This document shows positions 1-8,867 of a stretch of 11,834 nucleotides of DNA, piece after piece. A program made the translations under genes and the position numbers. The notes beneath the pieces are model-generated. The model made no database searches, was not told the origin of the DNA, and worked only from the letters and a program-made list of their open reading frames with translations. The stretch is taken from assembly GCA_958435885.1 (NCBI GenBank), contig CAUBHZ010000023.1:1-11834 (forward strand), given 5' to 3'. Every line of letters starts with the position of its first letter. The stretch's first letter is position 1. The DNA is from an uncultured Intestinimonas sp. (GTDB lineage Bacteria; Bacillota_A; Clostridia; Oscillospirales; Oscillospiraceae).

Positions 1-567
1 AGCTGCTTTGACCTCATGAACGGCAAGGTCTGCGGCAAATCCATGGACGACCGTTCCTGCTTTACCATTCTGCTGCGGACGGCAGAGCTCCTCCGGGACA
101 AGACCCTGGATGTAGATCTTTACATCATGGGCAGTACCCGAGAGGAGGTGGGCGGCGCCGGCGCCAAGGTGGGAACCTACAGCCTTCACCCGGACTGCTG
201 CGTGGCGGTGGATGTGACCCACGCCAAGACGCCGGACAACCCCAAGGGGCGGCGCAGCGGCACCGGCGGCGGGCCTCAGATCGGCGTCGGCCCCAACATG
301 ACCCGCTGGATGACCGAGCGCATGGTGGCCAAAGCCAAAGAGCTGGGCATCCCCTATGACCTGGAGATCATGGAGGGCCACACCGGCACCAACGGCTGGC
401 ACATGCAGATCGTCCGGGAGGGGATCGCCACCTCGGTGGTCTCCCTACCCCTGAAGTATATGCACAGCCCCATCGAGGTGCTGGATCTGGCGGACATCGA
501 ATCCTCGGCGGCCCTGCTGGCCGCCTTTGCGGAAAACCTGGGCAAGGAGGCGAAGGAACTGTGCTGA
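1..567 (+). CDS. M42 family metallo-aminopeptidase, 5'-truncated (first of three)
   Basis: C-terminal part of an M42 (glutamyl aminopeptidase/TET/CelM-like) peptidase. These are cytoplasmic dinuclear-metal aminopeptidases that trim short peptides and usually form dodecamers. The frame is open to the window edge (it reads SCFDL before the first Met at position 16), so the start lies upstream. About 150 N-terminal residues are missing, including the first metal-ligand His, judging by the 330-340 residues of the two paralogues that follow. Visible family landmarks are SMDDR (bridging Asp, codons near 46-54), REEVG (catalytic Glu plus Glu ligand, near 139-153), AVDVT (Asp ligand, near 205-219) and YMHSPIE (His ligand, near 457-477). 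The final codons overlap the next gene by 7 nt, which implies translational coupling. Family assignment is secure; the natural peptide substrate is not known. Confidence 0.93.
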   Translation, partial: SCFDLMNGKVCGKSMDDRSCFTILLRTAELLRDKTLDVDLYIMGSTREEVGGAGAKVGTYSLHPDCCVAVDVTHAKTPDNPKGRRSGTGGGPQIGVGPNMTRWMTERMVAKAKELGIPYDLEIMEGHTGTNGWHMQIVREGIATSVVSLPLKYMHSPIEVLDLADIESSAALLAAFAENLGKEAKELC

Positions 568-1583
568 ATCTGGTCAAGGAACTCTGCCTCCTCAACGGCG
601 TCTCCAGCGGAGAAGATGAGGTACGCGATTACCTGATGGAGCGGTGCCGGCCCTATGCCGCCTCCATGCGGGTGGACGCTCTGGGCAATCTCATCGTCTT
701 CAAGCAGGGAGAGAAGCGCACGGGAAACAAGCTCATGCTCACCGCCCACATGGATGAGGTGGGCTTCATTGTCAACGATATTACCGAGGACGGGTACCTG
801 AAATTCGCCCCTGTGGGCGGGATCGACCCCCGGGTGGTCATCGGCAAGCGGGTGAGCGTGGGCCGGGGACGCATCCCAGGGGCCATCGGCCTCAAGGCCT
901 ACCACCTGGTCAGTGCCGAGGAGGAGAAGCGAGTCCCCGACTTTGAGGACCTGTATATCGACATCGGCGCAAAGGACCGGGCCGACGCCGAGCGTGTCAC
1001 GGCTCTGGGGGATCTGGCGGCCTTTGAGAGCGACGCTGTGGAGTTCGGCTCCGGCATGCTCAAGGCCAAGGCCCTGGACGACCGTGTGGGCTGTGCCGTC
1101 ATGCTCAAGCTCATTGAGGAAGAGCTGCCCATGGACTGTACCTTCGTCTTCTCCGTTCAGGAGGAGGTGGGTACCCGGGGCGCCTTCGGCGCCGCCTTTT
1201 CCGTCACGCCGGAGATCGCCCTGGTGCTGGAGGGCACCACGGCGGCCGATCTCCCGGGCACTGACGAGCACCGTCGGGTGGCCATCCTGGGAAAGGGTCC
1301 TGTGCTCTCCTTCATGGACAACGGCACCATCTACGACCGTGCTCTCTTTGAGCAGCTGCGGGAGCTGGCGGAAGAGCACAATATTCCCTGGCAGACCAAG
1401 AACTACCTCTCCGGCGGCAACGACTCCTCGGCCATCCAGCGCACCAAGGAGGGTGTCCGGGTGGCGGCAGTATCCACTCCGGTCCGGTACCTGCATGCTC
1501 CGTCCAGCGTGATCTGCTGCCAGGATTTCAACTACGTGCATACGCTGGTCAAACACTTTATCGAAGCCCTGTCGGCCTCGTGA
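561..1583 (+). CDS. M42 family metallo-aminopeptidase (second of three)
   Basis: Full-length 340-residue M42 peptidase, predicted cytoplasmic with no signal peptide. The start is GTG at 561, inside the end of the previous gene (stop 565-567), with AAGGAGG at 544-550 ten bases upstream. Metal and catalytic positions follow the family order: TAHMDEVG (His63), ALDDR (Asp173), QEEVG (Glu201 base and Glu202 ligand), VLEGTTAAD (Glu224, where the other two copies have Asp in VDVT) and YLHAPSS (His312). The Glu at the fourth position and the GTTAAD stretch mark a subfamily distinct from its neighbours, so this copy probably differs in substrate preference or in oligomer role. It sits between two paralogues in the same apparent operon. 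I am sure of the family but not of the specificity. Confidence 0.95.
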   Translation: MLNLVKELCLLNGVSSGEDEVRDYLMERCRPYAASMRVDALGNLIVFKQGEKRTGNKLMLTAHMDEVGFIVNDITEDGYLKFAPVGGIDPRVVIGKRVSVGRGRIPGAIGLKAYHLVSAEEEKRVPDFEDLYIDIGAKDRADAERVTALGDLAAFESDAVEFGSGMLKAKALDDRVGCAVMLKLIEEELPMDCTFVFSVQEEVGTRGAFGAAFSVTPEIALVLEGTTAADLPGTDEHRRVAILGKGPVLSFMDNGTIYDRALFEQLRELAEEHNIPWQTKNYLSGGNDSSAIQRTKEGVRVAAVSTPVRYLHAPSSVICCQDFNYVHTLVKHFIEALSAS

Positions 1584-1602
1584 TACAGGAGGATAGAAAA
1601 GT

Positions 1603-2595
1603 ATGGATCTTTTGAAGACGCTTCAGGCCCTCAATGCCTGCCATGGCCCTGCCGGTGACGAGTCCGAGGTGGCCGATGTGCTGGAGAAACTGGCTATGCC
1701 CTTTGTGGACGAGTGCCGCCGGGATACCATGGGCAATCTCATCGCCCATAAGAAGGGGAGTGGGTCCCGGGTGATGTTCGCCGCCCATATGGACTCCATC
1801 GGCTGCATCGTCACCTATATCGAGAAGGAAGGTTATCTCCGGTTCGGAAAGGTGGGCGGGCTGCACGCCCCCGATCTCATCGCCACGCCCGTCCGCTTCA
1901 AGAACGGCGTCCGGGGCGTTATCTGTCTCAGTGAGTCGGTGGACCCCAAGGATATGACGCTGGATGACCTCTATATCGATATCGGCGCCCACGACGCCGA
2001 CGAGGCCGGGGCCATGGTCAAGATCGGCGACACCGCCGTCTACGACACCCCCACCTACGCCGTGGGTGACCGCCTGGTCTCTCCCTACATGGACAACCGC
2101 ATCTCCTGCCTGGTGCTGCTGATGGCCATGGAGGAGCTCCAGAACAGCGATAACGACCTGTACTTTGTCTTTACCTCCCAGGAGGAGGTGGGGCTCCGGG
2201 GCTCCAAGACCGCCGCCTACACCATCGACCCCGATTATGGCATCGCCGTGGATGTAACGGGCTCGGCGGATGAGCTGGGGACCAAGCATTCCTGCAGCAG
2301 CAAGCTGGGGGGCGGCGCCGCCGTCAAGGTGATGGATTCCTCCGTCATCTGCCACCCCCAGATGGTGTCCAAGCTGGAGGCTCTGGCCAAGGAGCGGGGC
2401 ATCCCCGCTCAGATGGACGTGCTCAAGGCCGGCGGTACCGATGCCGGCAGCATCCACATCAGTAAGATGGGCGTCCTCACCGGCGGCATCTCCATCCCCT
2501 GCCGCTATATCCACAGCCCTCAGGAAATGGTGGACCGGGGAGATGTGGAGGCCTGCGCCCGTCTGGTGGCCGCCTTTGCAGAGGCCAGCCTCTAA
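1603..2595 (+). CDS. M42 family metallo-aminopeptidase (third of three)
   Basis: Full-length 330-residue M42 peptidase. ATG at 1603 follows AGGAGG at 1587-1592 with 10-nt spacing, 19 nt after the previous stop. The metal site appears complete: AAHMDSIG (His62), YMDNR (Asp164; the residue after the bridging Asp is Asn instead of the Asp of the other copies), QEEVG (Glu194/Glu195), AVDVTG (Asp217) and YIHSPQE (His304). It resembles the truncated first copy (VDVT, Y-I/M-HSP) more than the second. M42 enzymes remove N-terminal residues from peptides in the cytoplasm. With three copies in one operon, a hetero-oligomeric TET-type particle is possible, but that is inference. Confidence 0.95.
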   Translation: MDLLKTLQALNACHGPAGDESEVADVLEKLAMPFVDECRRDTMGNLIAHKKGSGSRVMFAAHMDSIGCIVTYIEKEGYLRFGKVGGLHAPDLIATPVRFKNGVRGVICLSESVDPKDMTLDDLYIDIGAHDADEAGAMVKIGDTAVYDTPTYAVGDRLVSPYMDNRISCLVLLMAMEELQNSDNDLYFVFTSQEEVGLRGSKTAAYTIDPDYGIAVDVTGSADELGTKHSCSSKLGGGAAVKVMDSSVICHPQMVSKLEALAKERGIPAQMDVLKAGGTDAGSIHISKMGVLTGGISIPCRYIHSPQEMVDRGDVEACARLVAAFAEASL

Positions 2596-2643
2596 TTGAT
2601 TGCTAACCGCAAAACCATTGGAAAACAGAGAGTGAAAAGGAAT

Positions 2644-3894
2644 ATGCCATTACAGATAAGTGACCGGGTCCGGGAACTGGGCCGGCAGGCTCAGGCGGAC
2701 CTGGGAGAGCAGTTTGCCCGCATTGACACCATTGCGGAGGAAAACACACAAAAGGTCCTGGCGGCCTTTCAGAAGCATCGGGTGGCGGAGGCCTACTTTG
2801 CCGGCACCACTGGCTATGGCTACGACGATCTGGGCCGGGACAAGCTGGAGGAGATCTACGCCGAGATCTTTGGTACCGAGGACGCCCTGGTCCGCATCGG
2901 CTTCGTCAACGGTACTCACGCCATCTCCTGCGCCATGTACGGCGCCCTGAAGCCTGGGGACACCCTGGTCTACGCCGTGGGGGCGCCCTATGACACTATC
3001 CAGGGCGTCATCGGCATCACGGACAAGGGCTTTGGATCGCTGAAGGACTACGGCATCAACTACAGGCAAGTAGAATTGGTTGACGACAAACCCGACCTGG
3101 AGGGCATGGCCAGAGTGGTCCGGGAGGACCCTACCGTGAAGGTGGTCATGATCCAGCGCTCCAAGGGTTACGCCACCCGGGCATCCCTGTCGGTGGCTGA
3201 GATCGGGGAGATGTGCCGGGTCATCAAGGCGGCCAACCCCAACGTGGACGTTCTGGTCGACAACTGCTACGGCGAGTTCGTGGAGACCCTGGAGCCCACC
3301 CAGGTGGGAGCCGACCTGGTGGTGGGCTCCCTCATCAAGAATCCCGGCGGCGGTCTTGCCCCCACGGGCGGCTACATGGCCGGGCGCAAGGACCTCATTG
3401 AAAAGGCCTCCTACCGTATGACCATCCCCGGTATCGGTCGGGAGTGCGGCTCCACTCTGGGCAACAACCGTCTGCTCTATCAAGGACTTTTCCTTGCCCC
3501 CCACACCACCGCTCAAGCGGTAAAGACGGCGGTCTTTGCCGCCCGGATCATGGAGCTGCTGGGCTATGAGGCCGAGCCCTCCTCCCAGGCGGTCCGGCAC
3601 GACATCATCCAGATGATCCACCTGGGCAATCCCGAGGCGGTGAAGCGCTTCTGCAAGGGCATCCAGATGGGGGCTCCGGTGGACTCCTACGTGACGCCGG
3701 AGCCCTGGGACATGCCCGGCTACGACTCCCAGGTCATCATGGCGGCGGGCGCTTTTATTCAGGGGGCTTCCATCGAGCTCTCCGCCGACGCCCCCATGCG
3801 GGAGCCCTACACCGTCTACCTCCAGGGCGGCCTCACCTATGAGAGCGGCAAGGCCGGCGTGCTCCTGGCGGTGGAGGAGCTTTTGAAGGACTGA
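2644..3894 (+). CDS. PLP-dependent methionine gamma-lyase family protein (aluminum resistance/YnbB-like)
   Basis: A 416-residue fold-type I PLP enzyme of the Met_gamma_lyase/'aluminum resistance' family (B. subtilis YnbB-like, COG4100 type). The family is related to cystathionine lyases, but the physiological reaction is unproven. Landmarks are the N-terminal region with AFQKHRV (residues 41-47), the glycine-rich GTTGYGYDDLGRD (54-66), VDNCYGEF with the cofactor-binding Asp206, and SLIKNPGGG with the Schiff-base Lys232, followed by APTGGYMAG. I chose ATG 2644 because family members typically begin just before this point. The frame stays open back to a TTG at 2596 directly after the previous stop, and a GTG lies at 2632. 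The RBS is poor: AAGGA at 2637-2641 is only 2 nt from the ATG, so the exact start is uncertain. It follows the M42 genes by 48 nt and may be co-transcribed with them. Confidence 0.9.
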   Translation: MPLQISDRVRELGRQAQADLGEQFARIDTIAEENTQKVLAAFQKHRVAEAYFAGTTGYGYDDLGRDKLEEIYAEIFGTEDALVRIGFVNGTHAISCAMYGALKPGDTLVYAVGAPYDTIQGVIGITDKGFGSLKDYGINYRQVELVDDKPDLEGMARVVREDPTVKVVMIQRSKGYATRASLSVAEIGEMCRVIKAANPNVDVLVDNCYGEFVETLEPTQVGADLVVGSLIKNPGGGLAPTGGYMAGRKDLIEKASYRMTIPGIGRECGSTLGNNRLLYQGLFLAPHTTAQAVKTAVFAARIMELLGYEAEPSSQAVRHDIIQMIHLGNPEAVKRFCKGIQMGAPVDSYVTPEPWDMPGYDSQVIMAAGAFIQGASIELSADAPMREPYTVYLQGGLTYESGKAGVLLAVEELLKD

Positions 3895-3899
3895 TACGA

Positions 3900-3956
3900 G
3901 CCATGGCCCGCATAGAGTTGCCATAGGAGGTGACTGCTATGCGGGCTTGGCATGGC
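3900..3956 (+). promoter_or_regulatory. Stem-loop enclosing the RBS and start codon of yunB-like gene
   Basis: GCCCGCATA (3906-3914) is perfectly complementary to TATGCGGGC (3938-3946), which contains the ATG at 3939. A further 6-bp outer stem pairs GCCATG (3900-3905) with CATGGC (3951-3956) across a 4-nt bulge. The 23-nt loop displays AGGAGG (3925-3930). No U-tract follows, so it is not a standard terminator. The start codon would be base-paired, suggesting control of translation initiation. The pairing is seen directly; the function is inferred. Confidence 0.45.
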
Positions 3957-4622
3957 CGACCATTCCGCCGCCGTCGGTCCCGCCAGAAGGGGGGTGACCT
4001 CTGGCTGGCGGGGCTTCTGGGCGTCCTGCTGGCGCTGGGTTTCATTTTCAGTCTGGAGCTCCGGCTCCGTCCGGTGGTGGAGACCATGGCGAAGGCGAAG
4101 GTGACCAATGCTGTCACCCAACTGCTGGACGGTGCCGTCACGGCTGAGATTCAGTCCAGAGCCATCACCTACAGCGACCTCATCACCGTGGAGAAGGATG
4201 ATACCGGCCGCATCACGGCCCTCACCAGCAATATGGCCGCGCTGAATGACCTGCGCACCAGCATTCTGAGTGATGCGGTGGCGGCGGTGGATCAGATCGA
4301 TGCCCAGAGCCTGTCCATCCCGGTGGGGAACCTGACAGGGATCAATTTCTTTTCCGGTCGGGGCTTTGACCTGCCTGTGGATGTGATGTCTGTGGGGACC
4401 GCCCACGCCGTGTTTCAGAGCCAGTTCTTCGATGCCGGCATCAACCAGACCCGGCACCAGATCCTACTGGAGGTAACGGTCTCCGTAGATATCCTGCTCC
4501 CCGGAGGGGACCTGCCCGCCGAGATCAGCGCCCAGGTCCCGGTGGCCGAAACCATCATCGTGGGCAGCGTCCCGGACACCTATGTGGAGCTTCCGACCCT
4601 TCAGGATGGCGAGGGATCGTAA
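3939..4622 (+). CDS. yunB: YunB-like sporulation protein
   Basis: A 227-residue protein resembling B. subtilis YunB, a protein made in the mother cell under sigma-E and required for normal sporulation. It has an Arg-rich N-terminus (residues 7-17), one transmembrane segment (about 21-39) and a soluble domain. Recognisable stretches are LRPVVETMAKAKV near residues 43-55, YSDLITVEKD, NLTGINFFSGRG, and a C-terminal part built of beta-rich segments (VTVSVDILLPG, VPVAETIIVG). I chose ATG 3939 because AGGAGG at 3925-3930 lies 8 nt upstream; a GTG at 3930 overlaps that RBS. It is slightly shorter than YunB (about 250 residues). The start lies in a hairpin. Its biochemical role is unknown, and the call rests on pattern recognition of the family. 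Confidence 0.82.
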   Translation: MRAWHGRPFRRRRSRQKGGDLWLAGLLGVLLALGFIFSLELRLRPVVETMAKAKVTNAVTQLLDGAVTAEIQSRAITYSDLITVEKDDTGRITALTSNMAALNDLRTSILSDAVAAVDQIDAQSLSIPVGNLTGINFFSGRGFDLPVDVMSVGTAHAVFQSQFFDAGINQTRHQILLEVTVSVDILLPGGDLPAEISAQVPVAETIIVGSVPDTYVELPTLQDGEGS

Positions 4623-4643
4623 GCATTTTTTAAAAAAAGGTCC

Positions 4644-4680
4644 TCTCCCATGTGTTAGAATGAGAAAAAACACGGGAGGG
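4644..4680 (+). promoter_or_regulatory. Imperfect hairpin covering the vanZ-like gene's RBS
   Basis: CTCTCCC (4644-4650) can pair with GGGAGGG (4674-4680, the Shine-Dalgarno sequence; one U-G wobble). GTG (4653-4655) pairs with CAC (4671-4673) after a 2-nt bulge, leaving a 15-nt A-rich loop. Only transcripts that start upstream of about 4644 contain the left arm. No U-run follows, so termination is unlikely. The pairing is visible; regulation is inferred. Confidence 0.35.
4652..4662 (+). promoter_or_regulatory. Candidate extended -10 promoter for the vanZ-like gene
   Basis: TGTGTTAGAAT has TAGAAT (one mismatch to TATAAT) preceded by the TRTGn extension typical of Gram-positive sigma-A extended -10 promoters. 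No good -35 is present at 17-nt spacing; the A/T-rich run at 4625-4639 lies upstream instead. Transcription would start near 4668-4670, only about 20 nt before the ATG at 4690 and just ahead of the RBS. Assigned from motif only. Confidence 0.4.
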
Positions 4681-4689
4681 AACAATGTT

Positions 4690-7357
<2,668 letters not shown>

Positions 7358-7407
7358 CGCAGTCACAGCCCTCAAAACGGCAAGGTGTTGCGGGGCATTT
7401 GATCCCA

Positions 7408-7434
7408 CGCGAGGCGGGCGGCTGCCCCCTCGCG
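7408..7434 (+). other. GC-rich intergenic stem-loop downstream of ligA
   Basis: CGCGAGG (7408-7414) pairs with CCTCGCG (7428-7434), and after a one-base bulge GGGC (7416-7419) pairs with GCCC (7424-7427) around the loop GGCT. This gives 11 base pairs, almost all G-C. The following bases are C-rich with no T-run, so it is not an intrinsic terminator by itself. It could stabilise the ligA mRNA 3' end or belong to a structured RNA. Confidence 0.5.
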
Positions 7435-7488
7435 CTCCCCCGCCCTAATCCACACGTCGGCCATGGAACGGAGTTTTTTCGACAAGCT

Positions 7489-7530
7489 GGGGCGTGTCTC
7501 AGTCGAGACACGCCCCATGCGTTTTCCCAA
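7489..7530 (+). terminator. Probable intrinsic terminator after ligA
   Basis: A perfect 12-bp stem, GGGGCGTGTCTC (7489-7500) with GAGACACGCCCC (7505-7516), closes an AGTC tetraloop. Next come ATGCG, TTTT (7522-7525) and, after CCCAA, a second TTTT. The U-tract is delayed and broken, so termination may be incomplete. The hairpin lies 131 nt past the ligA stop and 38 nt before the next start, so it could also act as a leader structure of the next operon. The 197 nt between ligA and the next gene hold this, the 7408-7434 stem-loop, and no convincing promoter. Confidence 0.6.
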
Positions 7531-7554
7531 TTTTCAGTCCAAGAGGCGTTTACC

Positions 7555-7962
7555 ATGATCGTGCTCCTGTGCGCGGACAAAAAGAACGGGATGGCCTTTT
7601 ACCAGCGCCGGCAGAGCCTTGACCGGGCAGTGCGGGCGGATATTTTGACCATGGCCGCCGGAAAACCCATCTGGATGACACCCTATTCTGCCCGGCAGTT
7701 CACCGAGCCGGAGGCCGTGCGCCAAATATCTGAGTCGCCCCTGTGCCAGGCCGGGGAGGGAGCCCTCTGTTTTGTGGAGTTTCCACCTCTGCTCCCCAGT
7801 CTAGACCGGATCGAGGCGCTGGTGCTTTACCGGTGGGACAGGGTCTATCCCGCCGATCAGTGGCTGGATCTGGACCTGAAAGCAGGATTCCGGCTGGTCT
7901 CCAGCTGGGATTTCTCCGGCCACTCACATGAAAAAATCACGAAAGAGGTTTACCAGCGATGA
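7555..7962 (+). CDS. Small conserved protein coupled to the nuclease lipoprotein
   Basis: A 135-residue soluble protein without a signal peptide or transmembrane segment. ATG 7555 follows AAGAGG (7541-7546) by 8 nt. The frame is open further upstream to 7399, but that stretch is the structured intergenic region and reads as low-quality peptide. Visible features are a hydrophobic start (MIVLLCADKKNGM), an RRQSLDRAVRADIL segment (residues 18-31), IWMTPYSARQF (39-49), a CFVEF motif (72-76) and a C-terminal SHEKITKEVY (124-133). From memory, similar proteins occur in Clostridia next to DNA/RNA non-specific endonucleases and are sometimes labelled 'ribonuclease Z'. No metallo-beta-lactamase HxHxDH motif is present, so that name should not be used. 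Its stop overlaps the nuclease start (ATGA), implying co-translation and a related role. The function is unknown. Confidence 0.8.
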   Translation: MIVLLCADKKNGMAFYQRRQSLDRAVRADILTMAAGKPIWMTPYSARQFTEPEAVRQISESPLCQAGEGALCFVEFPPLLPSLDRIEALVLYRWDRVYPADQWLDLDLKAGFRLVSSWDFSGHSHEKITKEVYQR

Positions 7963-8843
7963 AACGAATCCAAGCGCTCCTTCTAACGATGGCGATGCTC
8001 TGTACATTGCTGCTCAGCGGATGTGAAGGAACATCACCTTCCACTTCTTCCACATCTTACTCCCTGGACGACCTACCCGCCTACAGCGGCGAACCCTATG
8101 TGGCGGTCCATGACAACGAGCCCTTTTTCACCCAGGAGGATATGACCACCAATTCCTACGAGACCTATAGCGACCTGGACGCGCTGGGCCGCTGCGGCGT
8201 GGCCTGGGCCAATGTGGGGATTGACCTGATGCCCACGGAGGACCGGGGGAGCATCGGCCAGGTGAAGCCCTCCGGCTGGCAAACCATCAAGTATGACATT
8301 GTGGATGGGAAATACCTTTACAACCGTTGTCACCTCATCGGTTTTCAGCTCACCGGCGAGAATGCCAACGAGAAGAACCTCATTACCGGCACCCGCTATC
8401 TGAACGTGGACGGTATGCTGCCCTTTGAGAACCAGGTGGCCGACTACGTCAAGGAGACCGAAAACCATGTGCTCTACCGGGTGACCCCCATCTTTCAGGG
8501 AGATGAGCTGGTGGCACGGGGCGTCCTCATGGAGGGCCTGAGCGTAGAGGACGGGGGCGAGAGCATCTGCTTCTGCGTCTACGCCTACAACGTCCAGCCC
8601 GGGATCGTCATCGACTACGCCACCGGCAGCAGCTGGCTGGAGGGAGAGGACACCCAGCCCCAGGAGACCACCAACTCCAGCGAGGGGACCGCCTATGTCA
8701 TCAACACCAACTCCGGCAAGTTCCATCTGCCCACCTGCTCCAGTGTGGCGGACATGTCTCCCAGTAACCGTCAGGACTATGTGGGAGACCGCCAGGAGCT
8801 TTTGGATCAGGGATATACCCCCTGCGGTATCTGTAAGCCCTGA
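7959..8843 (+). CDS. Lipoprotein with DNA/RNA non-specific endonuclease domain
   Basis: A 294-residue protein with a lipoprotein signal peptide (MKRIQ, hydrophobic core, lipobox LSGC with Cys22), so it is probably anchored outside the membrane. A Ser/Thr-rich linker follows, then a beta-beta-alpha-metal endonuclease domain (Endonuclease_NS_2 type). The active-site block YNRCHLIGFQLTGENAN has His125 as the expected general base and Asn140 (in EKNLITGTRY) as a likely Mg ligand. The classical DRGH motif is NRCH here. The C-terminal 50 residues (AYVINTNSGKFHLPTC, ending PCGIC) resemble the Ada-like Cys/His tail found on secreted nucleases, with Cys260, Cys289 and Cys292 as possible metal ligands. 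ATG 7959 overlaps the previous stop by 4 nt, with AAAGAGG at 7942-7948 ten bases upstream. Likely roles are nucleic-acid scavenging or defence at the surface. Confidence 0.9.
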   Translation: MKRIQALLLTMAMLCTLLLSGCEGTSPSTSSTSYSLDDLPAYSGEPYVAVHDNEPFFTQEDMTTNSYETYSDLDALGRCGVAWANVGIDLMPTEDRGSIGQVKPSGWQTIKYDIVDGKYLYNRCHLIGFQLTGENANEKNLITGTRYLNVDGMLPFENQVADYVKETENHVLYRVTPIFQGDELVARGVLMEGLSVEDGGESICFCVYAYNVQPGIVIDYATGSSWLEGEDTQPQETTNSSEGTAYVINTNSGKFHLPTCSSVADMSPSNRQDYVGDRQELLDQGYTPCGICKP

Positions 8844-8867
8844 TGCTTTGCGATTGGGAGGAAGTTT

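Noticed and set aside
2596..2643. Promoter between the third M42 gene and the PLP enzyme (TTGATT at 2596)
   Set aside because: No acceptable -10 is found 16-18 nt downstream, and the gap is only 48 nt, so co-transcription is simpler.
3889..3920. Possible sigma-E promoter (GATACG then CATAGAGT) ahead of the yunB-like gene
   Set aside because: The -10-like match is fair, but the -35 is poor and the spacing short. Transcription would begin at or after the AGGAGG, leaving no usable leader.
7399..7554. Upstream extension of the small coupled protein to an ATT/ATG-like start at 7399
   Set aside because: The extension would run through two strong stem-loops and reads as a Pro/Arg/Gly-rich peptide. 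ATG 7555 has a properly spaced RBS and begins like related proteins as I remember them.
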